Source: Lachnospiraceae bacterium
GTDB lineage: Bacteria > Bacillota > Clostridia > Lachnospirales > Anaerotignaceae
Assembly (NCBI GenBank): GCA_003543235.1
Contig: DPJA01000020.1
Location: 24,778 to 88,777, forward strand
DNA: 64,000 nucleotides
Reading direction: 5' to 3'
Positions 24,209 to 33,784 of this stretch are shown one piece after another (position 1 is the first letter of the stretch; the number at the start of each line of letters is the position of its first letter). Position numbers and translations under genes: made by a program. The notes below the pieces were generated by a model. That model had not been told where the DNA came from, did not search any database, and saw only the letters and a list, made by a program, of their open reading frames with translations.

Positions 24209-25477
24209 ATGGATTGTGACAAAGCATTGGAAATGATGAGTTTATATATTGATTTAGAGCTTAACAAGGAAGAACAGGAAAAGCTTTTTGAACATATTGA
24301 TTGCTGTGAGCAATGCAGGCAAGAATTTGAAATGCTTAAAGATATTGTTGGCACGCTTAATAAAGAGGAGTTTTTGCCATTGCCATGTGATTACCATGAA
24401 GAACTAATGGCTAAAGTAAATGATATGAAAATTGAAAATGTGAACTTTGGTAAAAATGGCAAAGACAATAGGAAAAAATGGAAAAAATATGGTTCTATTG
24501 CGGCGGCTGCTGTACTGGTTATTTCAGTTAGTGCAGTTGTAAGGAACATGAATTTTAGTGCATATACTCAAAATGAAACTACAGAATTAACAGAGGCACA
24601 GTCGTCAGAATATAATGATAAAGACCAAAGGTCAATGTCAGTGTCTGAAGAAGGTGAAAGCAATGAATATACTATGGACGAAGAAAAAATTATGCCAATG
24701 GATTTTGGGACAGCCGCTGGAGATGTTTCAAATGATGAGGTTGACCTCAAAGAGGTTAATTCTAATGTGGAGGAAAGAAAAAAAATAAAAACTTCATATA
24801 TTGCTCTTAGTGTGGGAAATTTTGAAGAGGCGGTTGGCAACATACGGGAAAAAACGGAATCAAACAACGGTTATGTTGAAAACTATAACAGTTATGTTTA
24901 TCAGCAAAACGATTATGAGTCCCTTAAAGCAGGAAATATTACACTGCGTATTGACAAAAATAACTACGAGCAGGTGAAGGTTTACATTAAAAGTTTGGGT
25001 GAAGTAACTCTTGAGGACGAGAGCATAAACGACATTACAAGTCAATATATAGACACTCAGGGGCGGCTTAAAGCTAAAAGAGTTGAGGAAGAAAGATTAT
25101 TGGAGCTTTTAGGCAGTGCCAAAAATATTCAGGATATTATTGCTATAGAGGACCGTATTGGTTATATACGAAGTGAAATCGAAAGCTATCAGACCATTGT
25201 AGACAACTGGGATAAGCAGATTGGTTTATCAACAATAAATGTTGAATTGAGAGAGGAAAGGACAGCTAAGGTTGGTTCTATTTCTTCTGATTTTGGAACA
25301 AAGATAAAGGAGAATTTTATTGGTTCGGTTAATATGTTTGTAAACGGTATTCAGAACATAGTGCTTATGATTGCATCTATATCATTGCAATTAGTTGTTA
25401 TTGCGGTGGTGGTTGCGATTGTGACATTTATAATTATAAAAACAAGAAAAAAGCATAGAAACGCAAAGGGTCATTAG
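24209..25477 (+). CDS. Anti-sigma factor with zinc finger and DUF4349 domain
   Basis: The 422-residue protein begins with a ZAS-type domain (MSLYIDLELN, then HIDCCEQCRQEF as the HxxxCxxC ligands). A first membrane helix (about residues 93-112, SIAAAAVLVISVSAVV) follows, then a long extracytoplasmic region with the DUF4349 pattern, including LSVGNFEEAVGNIREKTESN and YIDTQGRLKAKRVEEERLL. A C-terminal helix ends in positively charged residues. This topology lets it sense envelope signals and release the upstream sigma. The ribosome binding site is AGGAAAGGAGG. Confidence 0.9.
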   Translation: MDCDKALEMMSLYIDLELNKEEQEKLFEHIDCCEQCRQEFEMLKDIVGTLNKEEFLPLPCDYHEELMAKVNDMKIENVNFGKNGKDNRKKWKKYGSIAAAAVLVISVSAVVRNMNFSAYTQNETTELTEAQSSEYNDKDQRSMSVSEEGESNEYTMDEEKIMPMDFGTAAGDVSNDEVDLKEVNSNVEERKKIKTSYIALSVGNFEEAVGNIREKTESNNGYVENYNSYVYQQNDYESLKAGNITLRIDKNNYEQVKVYIKSLGEVTLEDESINDITSQYIDTQGRLKAKRVEEERLLELLGSAKNIQDIIAIEDRIGYIRSEIESYQTIVDNWDKQIGLSTINVELREERTAKVGSISSDFGTKIKENFIGSVNMFVNGIQNIVLMIASISLQLVVIAVVVAIVTFIIIKTRKKHRNAKGH

Positions 25478-25534
25478 GAACAATGTAAAAAAATTAGACA
25501 ACAATAGCTATTAGAGCGTTCAAAGGTTTGTGTA

Positions 25535-25566
25535 ACCACCAAAATAGATATTTTTTAGTTGGTATA
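25535..25566 (+). terminator. Imperfect hairpin after the anti-sigma gene
   Basis: ACCACCAAAATA pairs imperfectly with TATTTTTTAGTTGGT. It lies in the 248-base gap before the antiporter and may be a weak terminator; nothing else is evident in that gap. Confidence 0.35.
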
Positions 25567-25725
25567 CATAAAATTTGAAGGCTCTCTAGCTTTTGTACAA
25601 TGTTTTGTTGTAGATAATGTTAAATTTATACAATATACATTGATGAATCCCTTGTAAAACTAAGATTATATGTATATAATTAATAAAAATAAGTGGAAAC
25701 ATTAAAACATCAGGGAGATGCGGTT

Positions 25726-26934
25726 ATGGAATCGTATGAATTTTTACTTATAATTGCTATTATACTTTTATCTACAAAAACATTCGGAGTATTATCTAGC
25801 CATGTGCATATGCCACAGGTTGTTGGAGCACTTATGGCAGGTATTATACTTGGACCAAGTTGCTTAGGAGTTGTTAAGGAGACAGACTTTCTTTTAAAAA
25901 CATCTGAGCTGGGTGTAATTATTCTTATGTTTATTGCTGGCCTTGATACAGACATAAAGGAGCTTAAAGAAACAGGATTAACATCACTGGTTGTTGCAGT
26001 TTTAGGTGTCATATTTCCACTTATAGGTGGTTTCGCAGCATATATGGCGTTTTTTGCAGACTCTTTTGATAAAATAACGGTGCTTAAGGGTGTATTTATA
26101 GGCGTTGTACTTACGGCAACATCGGTTAGCATTACCGTGGAAACTCTTATGGAAATGAAAAAGCTTAACGGTAAGGTTGGTACTGTGATTTTGGGTGCGG
26201 CAATTATTGATGATATTTTGGGAATTGTTAGTCTTTCTTTTCTTTCTGGCTTTACAGATGTAAATGCAAACCCATACATGATATTTACAAAAATAGGTGG
26301 ATTTTTTGTTTTTATGGTAGTTGTTGGTTTTGCAATTCACTACATTTTTCGGAAGATGGAAGATGCTGTTGGTACAAAAAGAAGAGTTGCAATATACGGC
26401 TTTGCATTTTGTCTTATACTTTCGTATATATCTGAAAAATTTTTTGGCATTGCGGATATTACTGGTGCATATTTTGCAGGCATCATACTTTGCAACATTG
26501 CAAAAACAAGACAGTATATAGCCAAAAAAATGACGGTTTCAGCATATCTTCTTTTTTCACCTATTTTTTTTGCAGGCATTGGTATAAAAACAGACTTACA
26601 CGGACTTAACTCTCGGTTTATGTTGTTCGCACTGGTTTTACTTATTATTGCGGTAACAACAAAAATTTTGGGTTGTGGGTTAGGTGCAAAGCTATGTGGT
26701 ATATCTACATTGGATTCTTTAAGAATTGGTGTTGGCATGGTTTCACGTTGTGAGGTAGCACTTATTGTCGCTGAAAAGGGTATGCAGGCAGGTCTTATTG
26801 ATAGGGCTGTTTCTCCGGCTATTGTGCTTGTGGTTATAATGACAACATTGTTTACACCAGTGATGCTTAGCTTTGTAATGAAAGAAAATGAAAGTGAAAA
26901 GGTGACACCTAATAATATAAAATATACTAATTAA
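25726..26934 (+). CDS. Cation:proton antiporter (CPA2 family)
   Basis: The 402-residue protein has about 12 hydrophobic segments and the CPA2 signatures: GALMAGIILGPSCLG near residue 35, IILMFIAGLDTDIKEL, then LTATSVSITVETLMEM and AAIIDDILGIVSLSF. The last contains the conserved paired acidic residues in the ion-binding helix. GVGMVSRCEVALIVAEKG occurs near the C-terminus. It should exchange Na+ or K+ for H+. I chose the ATG at 25726, just after CAGGGAGATG, over the ATG-like start at 25693. The NUDIX gene begins 21 bases later. Confidence 0.92.
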   Translation: MESYEFLLIIAIILLSTKTFGVLSSHVHMPQVVGALMAGIILGPSCLGVVKETDFLLKTSELGVIILMFIAGLDTDIKELKETGLTSLVVAVLGVIFPLIGGFAAYMAFFADSFDKITVLKGVFIGVVLTATSVSITVETLMEMKKLNGKVGTVILGAAIIDDILGIVSLSFLSGFTDVNANPYMIFTKIGGFFVFMVVVGFAIHYIFRKMEDAVGTKRRVAIYGFAFCLILSYISEKFFGIADITGAYFAGIILCNIAKTRQYIAKKMTVSAYLLFSPIFFAGIGIKTDLHGLNSRFMLFALVLLIIAVTTKILGCGLGAKLCGISTLDSLRIGVGMVSRCEVALIVAEKGMQAGLIDRAVSPAIVLVVIMTTLFTPVMLSFVMKENESEKVTPNNIKYTN

Positions 26935-26955
26935 TAAATGTTTTTGGAGGAAAAA

Positions 26956-27558
26956 ATGGGCAGAGTAAAAGGAATAATTAGACAGACAAATAACAAATTT
27001 TTAAATTTATATGAGCTTGAAGCCCAAAGAAGAAACGGAAAAGTTTATCCATATTATATGGCTTCCAGAACAGAAGAAATTAAAAAGCTTAAAGCAAACA
27101 CCCGAAAAAATAATGCAGATAGTGTTGCTATATATGGTATTTATGATGACAAAGTAGTGCTTGTAAGGCAATACAGATATCCAATTGACGACTATATTTA
27201 CGAGTTCCCAGCTGGGTTGATAGAAAATGGTGAGGATATTATTGGGGCAGCGGTTAGAGAAATAAAAGAGGAAACAGGGCTTACGCTTAAACCTGTAGAG
27301 GGAGGAAGCTATAGCCGACCTTTTTTTACAAGCATAGGCATGACGGATGAAACCTGTGGAACAGTTTATGGGTATCTAACAGGTAATCCAACAAATATTA
27401 ATCAAGAGGACTCAGAGGATATTGAGGTTATCCTTGCCGACCGTGATGAGTGCAAAAGAATACTAAAAGAAGAAAAAGTTGCTATTATGTGTGCTTATAT
27501 GCTTATGCATTTTGTAAATAGTAATGATAGTCCTTTCAAATTTTTAGAGTCATGTTAA
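26956..27558 (+). CDS. NUDIX hydrolase (ADP-ribose pyrophosphatase-like)
   Basis: This 200-residue NUDIX enzyme has a complete Nudix box: GLIENGEDIIGAAVREIKEE followed by TGL. Upstream it has YEFPAGL and the RQYRYPIDDYIYEF region, typical of ADP-ribose pyrophosphatases. It hydrolyses nucleoside diphosphate derivatives with divalent metal. I chose the ATG at 26956, preceded by GGAGG, over an ATG at 26938 that lacks a site. It ends close to a bidirectional terminator. Confidence 0.9.
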   Translation: MGRVKGIIRQTNNKFLNLYELEAQRRNGKVYPYYMASRTEEIKKLKANTRKNNADSVAIYGIYDDKVVLVRQYRYPIDDYIYEFPAGLIENGEDIIGAAVREIKEETGLTLKPVEGGSYSRPFFTSIGMTDETCGTVYGYLTGNPTNINQEDSEDIEVILADRDECKRILKEEKVAIMCAYMLMHFVNSNDSPFKFLESC

Positions 27559-27590
27559 TTAAACAGAATAAAATGCACATAATAAAAAAC

Positions 27591-27632
27591 AGAGCATATC
27601 ACCTTTAAAATTTAGTGAATGCTCTATTTTTT
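27591..27632. terminator. Bidirectional terminator between NUDIX and tautomerase genes
   Basis: AGAGCAT followed by TCAC (27591-27602) pairs with GTGA then ATGCTCT (27615-27625). T residues follow on the plus strand and A residues flank the other side. Confidence 0.8.
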
Positions 27633-27990
27633 ATATTTCACTTGCTACAAAGCCACCCTTAACACCCCAGTTTTCTGCTGGTTGCTCGTTAAGAAAGATA
27701 AAAACATTTTCTCTTTTGAAAAGCGTTTTTTCTTCTATGGCAGTAGTTATAGATTTATAAAGGTCACGCTTAAACTCTGATTCTCTACCTTTTATGAGCT
27801 GAATTTCTATAAAAACCTCATATGGGTCGTTAAGTTCAAATAAATCTTGATCATAGCGGATAACTTTTATGTTACGATCTGTAGATTTAAGGTTAAAAGC
27901 GTTTTTAACTTCCTCCATAACTATGTTTTTTATTGTAACAGCAGTTTCGATTTTCCATTTGTTTCCCATTTCTATTGTAATTACAGGCAT
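27631..27990 (-). CDS. Tautomerase-family protein
   Basis: This 119-residue protein starts MPVITIEMG, giving the conserved N-terminal proline (Pro1 after Met removal) of the 4-oxalocrotonate tautomerase superfamily. Two beta-alpha-beta units follow, and it ends NWGVKGGFVASEI. I chose the ATG at 27990 because GAGGAGGTG precedes it; an in-frame start at 28077 lacks a site. The substrate is unknown. Confidence 0.8.
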   Translation of the reverse strand: MPVITIEMGNKWKIETAVTIKNIVMEEVKNAFNLKSTDRNIKVIRYDQDLFELNDPYEVFIEIQLIKGRESEFKRDLYKSITTAIEEKTLFKRENVFIFLNEQPAENWGVKGGFVASEI

Positions 27991-28098
27991 ACAAAAGCAC
28001 CTCCTCTTATAATTTATTCTATAGCAAATTTTCTGATTTGTCCACAGTTTGACAAAATTGTCAGCTACTTTTAACATTTAACATTCCTGAAAAAAGGA

Positions 28099-28127
28099 TT
28101 TGACAATAAAATGTAGTATTATATATA
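28099..28127 (+). promoter_or_regulatory. Promoter of the dgt-dnaG-rpoD operon
   Basis: TTGACA (28099-28104), a 17-base spacer and TATATA (28122-28127) lie about 36 bases before the dgt start. The spacing and boxes fit sigma-A. Confidence 0.75.
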
Positions 28128-28163
28128 TATAAGTTATTTGTTTGCAGAAGGGAGGTTTTTACT

Positions 28164-29171
28164 ATGGAATTAAGAACTGAACAGGAAGAACAGGAGTTTA
28201 TGATTCTTGGGGAGTTTGCGGCAAAAAGCAGTCTTTCAAAGGGAAGAGAGCGTGAGGAGGAAAAATGCGACATACGAACTGATTTTCAACGTGACCGAGA
28301 TAGAATTATTCATTGTAAAGCCTTCAGACGGCTTAAGCACAAAACACAGGTATTTATTTCACCAGAGGGTGACCACTATAGAACACGCCTTACTCACACC
28401 CTTGAAGTTTCTCAGATTGCACGAACTATTGCACGTGCACTTCATCTTAACGAGGATTTAACAGAGGCAATAGCGTTAGGCCATGATTTGGGACATACTC
28501 CTTTTGGACACGCAGGCGAAAGTGCATTGGACAGACTTTGCTCTAAAGGATTTGAACATTGCAACCAAAGCCTTAGAGTTGTTGACAGGCTTGAAAAAGA
28601 TGGAAATGGCCTTAATCTTACATGGGAGGTTCGTGATGGGATACTTAATCACCGAACAAAAGGCAGCCCATCAACCATGGAGGGCAAGGTTGTTCAACTT
28701 TCCGATAAAATTGCGTACATAAACCATGATATTGATGATGCTATAAGGGCAGGAGTTTTAGAAGAAAATGCCATACCAAAGGAAATTGTGGAAGTTATAG
28801 GCGGTACCAGCAGCGAAAGAATTAATACCATGATTAGAGATACTTTAATAAATAGTTTTGGCATAAATGATATTAAAATGAGTGACAAAATGAAAAAAAG
28901 TATGGGAAAATTAAGAAGCTTTATGTTTACCCATGTATATACCGACCAACGTGCAACCCGTGAAGGGGAAAAAGTGGACGGTATGCTGACTGACCTTTTT
29001 AAATACTACATGGAAAATCCATATAAAACTGAAAGGGAATTTGTGGAGCTTATAAAAAGTGGTGAAGATGTAGAAACTGTTGTATGTGATTACATTGCGT
29101 GTATGACCGACAGATATGCAATTGCAGTTTACACAAAGCTTTTTATACCCACTTCTTGGAATATTTACTAA
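28164..29171 (+). CDS. dgt: Deoxyguanosinetriphosphate triphosphohydrolase-like protein
   Basis: This HD-superfamily phosphohydrolase of 335 residues contains HTLEVSQIARTIARALHLNE and LTEAIALGHDLGHTPFGHAG, the paired HD motif of dGTPases, and further histidines in DGILNHRTKG. It converts dNTPs to deoxynucleosides and triphosphate. FQRDRDRIIHCKAFRRLKHK is the typical N-terminal dGTPase motif. The ribosome binding site is GGGAGG. It is the first gene of the operon with dnaG and rpoD, a macromolecular-synthesis-like arrangement. Confidence 0.92.
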   Translation: MELRTEQEEQEFMILGEFAAKSSLSKGREREEEKCDIRTDFQRDRDRIIHCKAFRRLKHKTQVFISPEGDHYRTRLTHTLEVSQIARTIARALHLNEDLTEAIALGHDLGHTPFGHAGESALDRLCSKGFEHCNQSLRVVDRLEKDGNGLNLTWEVRDGILNHRTKGSPSTMEGKVVQLSDKIAYINHDIDDAIRAGVLEENAIPKEIVEVIGGTSSERINTMIRDTLINSFGINDIKMSDKMKKSMGKLRSFMFTHVYTDQRATREGEKVDGMLTDLFKYYMENPYKTEREFVELIKSGEDVETVVCDYIACMTDRYAIAVYTKLFIPTSWNIY

Positions 29172-29259
29172 AAAAGTTGCTGTTTTTTTATAAAAATAGC
29201 AGAAAAATAAAGGATTTAGGACTTTTTTGTAGAAATTATATAAGTAAGGAGAGACCGAT

Positions 29260-31044
29260 ATGTTTTATTCCCAGGAACTAGTTGAAGAAGTACGTACACA
29301 AAATGATATAGTGGAAGTTATTTCCTCATACATTCCTCTTAAGCAAAAGGGAGGCTCATACTTCGGTCTATGTCCGTTCCATAATGAGGGAACACCATCA
29401 TTTTCTGTAAGTGCTGAAAAGCAGCTTTACTACTGTTTTGGATGTGGTGCGGCAGGCAATGTTATCAGCTTTATTATGCAGATGGAAAATTGTGATTTTG
29501 TTGAAGCTATAAAACGCCTTGCTGATAGAGCTAATATAGCCATTGCTGAAACAGAATATACAAAGGAAACGGCAGAAGAAGAAAAACTTAGAGCAGACCT
29601 ATTTGAAATACATAATGTGGCAGGACGGTTTTACTACGAGGTTTTACAGGCAGAGGAGGGAAAGAACGCTCTTGACTACCTTGAAAAAAGACAAGTAAGC
29701 CTAGCGACCCAAAGAAAATTTGGTCTTGGTTATGCACCGTTGGGCAAGGACAGGCTGTATAATGTGCTGAAAGAAAAAGGCTTTAGTGTTAAGGCCATGA
29801 TAAAAAGCGGACTTGTAATGGAAAATAAATATGGGAAAGACTATCACGATAGGTTCTATGGACGACTGATGTTTCCTATTTTTGACGTGCAGGGCAGGGT
29901 TATTGGTTTTGGCGGAAGAATTATGGAAAAAGGTGAACCTAAATATCTAAATTCTCCTGAAACGCCTCTTTTTAACAAAAAGCGTACCCTATATGGGCTT
30001 AATTTTGCAAGAAGCAGCAAGAAAAAAGAGATTATACTTGTTGAAGGCTACATGGACATGATTACTATTTATCAAGCTGGTTTTCACAATGTAGCGGCAT
30101 CACTTGGCACTGCATTTAATGCTGAGCATGCTAAACTTCTGAAGAAATTTGTTACGGATATTATACTTATTTTTGATAGTGATACGGCAGGGGAAACTGC
30201 GGCTTTGCGTGCTATACCAATTTTGGTTAGTGCTGGCTTCAGAGTTAGGGTGCTACAGGTGCCAAACGGAAAAGACCCAGATGAATTTATTAAGCAAAAA
30301 GGTTTTCTGGAATTTAGTAAGTTGTTGGTTAATGCAAAAAGCTATATGGCTTTTCAGATAGATTGCAGTAAAAAGAAGTACAATATGGAAAATATTGAGC
30401 AAAAAATGCTTTTTACCAAGGAATCGGCACAAATGCTTGCAAAGCTAGATTCACCTATAGAGCGTGATGTGTATACAAAGGAAATATCTGCGGAAACAGG
30501 TATTGCAGAAGACGCAATTATTGATGAAATAATAAAAATAAAAGGAAATGATGATGCACAGTTTGTAAAGGAAGCAGAAAAGAAACGTGTGCGGATGTAT
30601 GCAGACAAAACTGTGGGGGAACAAATCAAAAAATCTAAAGGCTTATATGAGGCACAGAGGAATATAATATATATCTGTGCAACGAAGAAAGAAATATACG
30701 ACAAAATTAAGTTGCACCTTAAAGCAGATGACTTTATTGATGAGGAGTATAAAAGGTTAGCAGAAATTGTGTTTGATGCTGCCGAAAAAGGCGTAACTAT
30801 TTTTCCAGCAGAGGCAGTAAATTATTTTCACACACCTGAGGCACAAAAAAAGGTGGCAGAGGTTTTTGCTATTAAATTTAAATATGATGGATTAAACGAG
30901 TTAGAAAAAGCAGTTAATGAGGAAATAAGATTGATTAAAAGAACAAAGGCAGATGCACTGGCGGCTACGGCTACATCAATTGAAGACTTGAATACACTTA
31001 TGGAGGTAAAAAAACAGTTGGATAAACTTTATATTACTCTTTAA
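29260..31044 (+). CDS. dnaG: DNA primase
   Basis: DnaG makes RNA primers for the replisome. The zinc-binding domain shows CPFHNEGTPSFSVSAEKQLY followed by YCFGCGAAGN (CHC2-type). The TOPRIM domain has EGYMDMITIYQAG and IFDSDTAG with the catalytic acidic residues, and a C-terminal helicase-binding region ends the protein. The 594 residues match a standard bacterial primase. AAGGAGAG precedes the start, and rpoD follows 68 bases later. Confidence 0.97.
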   Translation: MFYSQELVEEVRTQNDIVEVISSYIPLKQKGGSYFGLCPFHNEGTPSFSVSAEKQLYYCFGCGAAGNVISFIMQMENCDFVEAIKRLADRANIAIAETEYTKETAEEEKLRADLFEIHNVAGRFYYEVLQAEEGKNALDYLEKRQVSLATQRKFGLGYAPLGKDRLYNVLKEKGFSVKAMIKSGLVMENKYGKDYHDRFYGRLMFPIFDVQGRVIGFGGRIMEKGEPKYLNSPETPLFNKKRTLYGLNFARSSKKKEIILVEGYMDMITIYQAGFHNVAASLGTAFNAEHAKLLKKFVTDIILIFDSDTAGETAALRAIPILVSAGFRVRVLQVPNGKDPDEFIKQKGFLEFSKLLVNAKSYMAFQIDCSKKKYNMENIEQKMLFTKESAQMLAKLDSPIERDVYTKEISAETGIAEDAIIDEIIKIKGNDDAQFVKEAEKKRVRMYADKTVGEQIKKSKGLYEAQRNIIYICATKKEIYDKIKLHLKADDFIDEEYKRLAEIVFDAAEKGVTIFPAEAVNYFHTPEAQKKVAEVFAIKFKYDGLNELEKAVNEEIRLIKRTKADALAATATSIEDLNTLMEVKKQLDKLYITL

Positions 31045-31112
31045 GCGTGGCATTTGTATAAACAACCGTCAGTTAGGATAGAATTTATGATAATTGGAAA
31101 GGAAGGATTATA

Positions 31113-32186
31113 TTGAAATCCCCGGAGGAAAACACTTTATTAATACGCTTAAAAGAACTTGTTTCAATCGGCAAAAAGAAAAAAGGCGTACTTGAATACA
31201 AAGAAATTATGGACTATTTGGGAGAGATAGAGCTTGAGGCAGACCAGATAGACAAGATATATGAATATTTTGAGGGACAGGGCATTGACATACTTGGTGC
31301 AATTGAGCTTGAGGAAGAGGTTGAAAAGGAAATTGACCTCTCATTACCTGAAGGGATAAATATTGATGACCCTGTTCGTATGTATCTTAAAGAAATTGGT
31401 AAGGTACCATTGCTTAGTGCAGAAGAGGAAATTAGTCTTGCCAAAAGAATGGAAGATGGCGACGAAATTGCAAAGAAAAAACTTGCTGAAGCCAATCTTC
31501 GTTTGGTTGTTAGTATCGCAAAAAGATATGTGGGCAGAGGTATGCTTTTTCTTGACCTTATTCAAGAGGGAAACCTTGGTCTTATTAAAGCAGTAGAAAA
31601 ATTCGACTATACTAAGGGTTACAAATTTAGCACCTACGCAACATGGTGGATTAGACAGGCTATTACCAGAGCCATTGCCGACCAAGCCAGAACTATACGT
31701 ATACCTGTGCATATGGTTGAAACTATAAATAAGCTTATACGAATTTCTCGTCAGCTTATACAAGAACTTGGACGTGAACCAAGTGCAGATGAGCTAGCTG
31801 TTGAAATGGATATGCCTGTTGACAAGGTACGTGAAATAATGAAAATTGCACAGGAGCCAGTATCTCTTGAAACACCTATTGGCGAGGAAGAAGACAGCCA
31901 CTTGGGTGATTTTATACCTGATGACGACATACCAGCACCGGCTGAAGCTGCAGCGTTTACACTTCTTAAAGAACAGCTTATAGAAGTATTGGATACGTTG
32001 ACCGATAGAGAAGAAAAAGTTCTTAGGTTACGTTTTGGTCTTGATGATGGCAGAGCACGAACCCTTGAAGAGGTTGGCAAGGAATTTAACGTAACTAGAG
32101 AGCGAATAAGGCAGATTGAAGCCAAAGCACTTAGGAAGTTAAGGCATCCTAGCCGAAGCAAGAAGCTTAAGGATTATTTAGAGTAA
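31113..32186 (+). CDS. rpoD: RNA polymerase primary sigma factor (sigma-A)
   Basis: This primary sigma factor of 357 residues has region 1.2 ([11 protein letters not shown]). Region 2 has [39 protein letters not shown] and [15 protein letters not shown]. Region 3 has [14 protein letters not shown], and region 4 has [35 protein letters not shown] and [10 protein letters not shown]. The start is a TTG at 31113 with GGAAAGG upstream. It directs housekeeping transcription. The host enzyme this sigma serves contrasts with the phage RNA polymerase encoded downstream. Confidence 0.97.
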   Translation: MKSPEENTLLIRLKELVSIGKKKKGVLEYKEIMDYLGEIELEADQIDKIYEYFEGQGIDILGAIELEEEVEKEIDLSLPEGINIDDPVRMYLKEIGKVPLLSAEEEISLAKRMEDGDEIAKKKLAEANLRLVVSIAKRYVGRGMLFLDLIQEGNLGLIKAVEKFDYTKGYKFSTYATWWIRQAITRAIADQARTIRIPVHMVETINKLIRISRQLIQELGREPSADELAVEMDMPVDKVREIMKIAQEPVSLETPIGEEEDSHLGDFIPDDDIPAPAEAAAFTLLKEQLIEVLDTLTDREEKVLRLRFGLDDGRARTLEEVGKEFNVTRERIRQIEAKALRKLRHPSRSKKLKDYLE

Positions 32187-32195
32187 AAAAGAGAG

Positions 32196-32228
32196 AGCCG
32201 TGTGCAGTTGAATTGCATACGGCTTTTA
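32196..32228 (+). terminator. Terminator after rpoD
   Basis: AGCCGTGTGCA (32196-32206) pairs with TGCATACGGCT (32214-32224), followed by TTTT. Confidence 0.85.
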
Positions 32229-32296
32229 TGTTGTATTTTTTGGATATAGGGGTTAAAATGGAACTTTAAAGTAAATAACAAACTAAGAGGTATGAT

Positions 32297-32992
32297 ATGG
32301 AAATTTCAAAAAGACTTAAAACGGTGGCAGGTGAGGTTAGATACAGAACTGTCGCAGATATAGGCACAGACCATGGCTATGTGCCTATTTATCTTGTAAA
32401 AAATAAACTTGCAGATATGGCTATAGCGTGTGATATAAACAAAGGACCAATTTTAAAAGCGAAACAAAACATCGAGGGAAACTGCCTTAATAGTCAAATA
32501 GAAACACGCCTTGGCAGTGGACTTATTCCTATAGCGGTTGGTGAAGTTGAAACAGCAGTTATTGCGGGCATGGGCGGTATGCTTACTACAGAGATACTTA
32601 AAGCAAGTAGTGATGTTGTACAAAGCCTTAAACAGCTGGTTTTACAGCCCCAGCTGGATATTGATAGTGTTCGTAAATATATCCATAGCATAGGGTTTAA
32701 AATAGAAAATGAGGAAATGCTTATTGACGAAGGAAAGTATTATACCGTTATTAATGCAGTACATGGTGAAGACAAGCATTATAATAAATGTCAATATATG
32801 TTTGGCAAAATTAATCTTGATAAAAAGTGTAGTACATTGAAAAAATATTTGATACATAGGCTTGGCAAGCTTACAAAAATTAAAGTTGGGCTTGAAAAGG
32901 CAGGCACTGAGAATTCTATAAAAAAACTAAGTGAAATAGAAAAGGACATACTGGTTTTTGAGGAGGCATTAAAAACATATGAAATGCAGTGA
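32297..32992 (+). CDS. trmK: tRNA (adenine(22)-N(1))-methyltransferase
   Basis: This is a class I methyltransferase of 231 residues with the SAM-binding motif VADIGTDHGYVPIYLVK and AIACDINKGPI. VIAGMGGMLTTEIL (family motif IV) and LVLQPQLDIDSVRKYI follow. TrmK modifies A22 of tRNA. The gene overlaps the following Nif3-family gene by 14 bases, the usual trmK-nif3 pair in Firmicutes. Confidence 0.92.
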   Translation: MEISKRLKTVAGEVRYRTVADIGTDHGYVPIYLVKNKLADMAIACDINKGPILKAKQNIEGNCLNSQIETRLGSGLIPIAVGEVETAVIAGMGGMLTTEILKASSDVVQSLKQLVLQPQLDIDSVRKYIHSIGFKIENEEMLIDEGKYYTVINAVHGEDKHYNKCQYMFGKINLDKKCSTLKKYLIHRLGKLTKIKVGLEKAGTENSIKKLSEIEKDILVFEEALKTYEMQ

Positions 32993-33770
32993 CTTGATAA
33001 ACGAACTGGAAAATTTTGCACCTATGTACCTTGCAGAAAATTGGGACAACATAGGATTAATTTTGGGCGATACTGAGAATGATATAAAAAAAATACTTGT
33101 GGCATTGGATGCTACTGAAGAAGTTATCAATGAAGCAATAGCTGTTGGGGCGGATATAATAATAACTCACCATCCAATGATTTTTAGTGGTGTAAAAAAG
33201 ATTACAAACCAAACGGCAATGGGTGTTAAGATTAGAAAGCTTATAAAAAACAATATTGCACATTTTGCAATGCACACAAATCTGGATATTGCCTTTGGTG
33301 GCACAAATGATGAACTAGCACGTATTGCAGGGCTTAATGATATTGAAGTTTTAAGAAAAAGTTGCCAGCAAGATGGTAAGGATAATGGTCTTGGGCGTAT
33401 AGGGAATTTGAAAAAAGAAACAAATTTTCGCAACTTTGCACGTATACTTAAAAAGGAACTTAACCTTGATACCTTGCGTGTGGTTGGTGACACAGAAAAA
33501 ATTGTAAAACGTGTGGGGCTATGCACGGGCAGCGGCTTTGAATTTATGGAGGATGCCATAGAAAAAGGTGCAGATGTATACATTACTGGTGACCTTAGAT
33601 ACCATGAAAGTCAAAAAGCACAAGATGCTGGAATTTGCGTTATAGATGTAACACACTATGCCGGCGAAAATATAATTGTTCCAGTAATTTGCAGATATTT
33701 GAATGGATTGGAAAAAGGCATAGAAGTTATACAGACATCAGTTGACGGACAGGTGTTTACAGAACTTTAG
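32979..33770 (+). CDS. Nif3-like dinuclear metal centre protein
   Basis: This 263-residue NIF3/YqfO-family protein starts with LENFAPMYLAENWDNIGLIL and has the metal-ligand motifs ITHHPMIFSG, AMHTNLDIAFGG and DVTHYAGE. It forms a dinuclear metal site in a hexameric toroid, proposed to be a GTP cyclohydrolase-like hydrolase or a metallochaperone, but its function is not settled. It lacks the large central insert of B. subtilis YqfO, being short. Coupled with trmK and followed 15 bases later by the kinase gene. Confidence 0.92.
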   Translation: MKCSDLINELENFAPMYLAENWDNIGLILGDTENDIKKILVALDATEEVINEAIAVGADIIITHHPMIFSGVKKITNQTAMGVKIRKLIKNNIAHFAMHTNLDIAFGGTNDELARIAGLNDIEVLRKSCQQDGKDNGLGRIGNLKKETNFRNFARILKKELNLDTLRVVGDTEKIVKRVGLCTGSGFEFMEDAIEKGADVYITGDLRYHESQKAQDAGICVIDVTHYAGENIIVPVICRYLNGLEKGIEVIQTSVDGQVFTEL

Positions 33771-33784
33771 TAAGGAGGAGAATC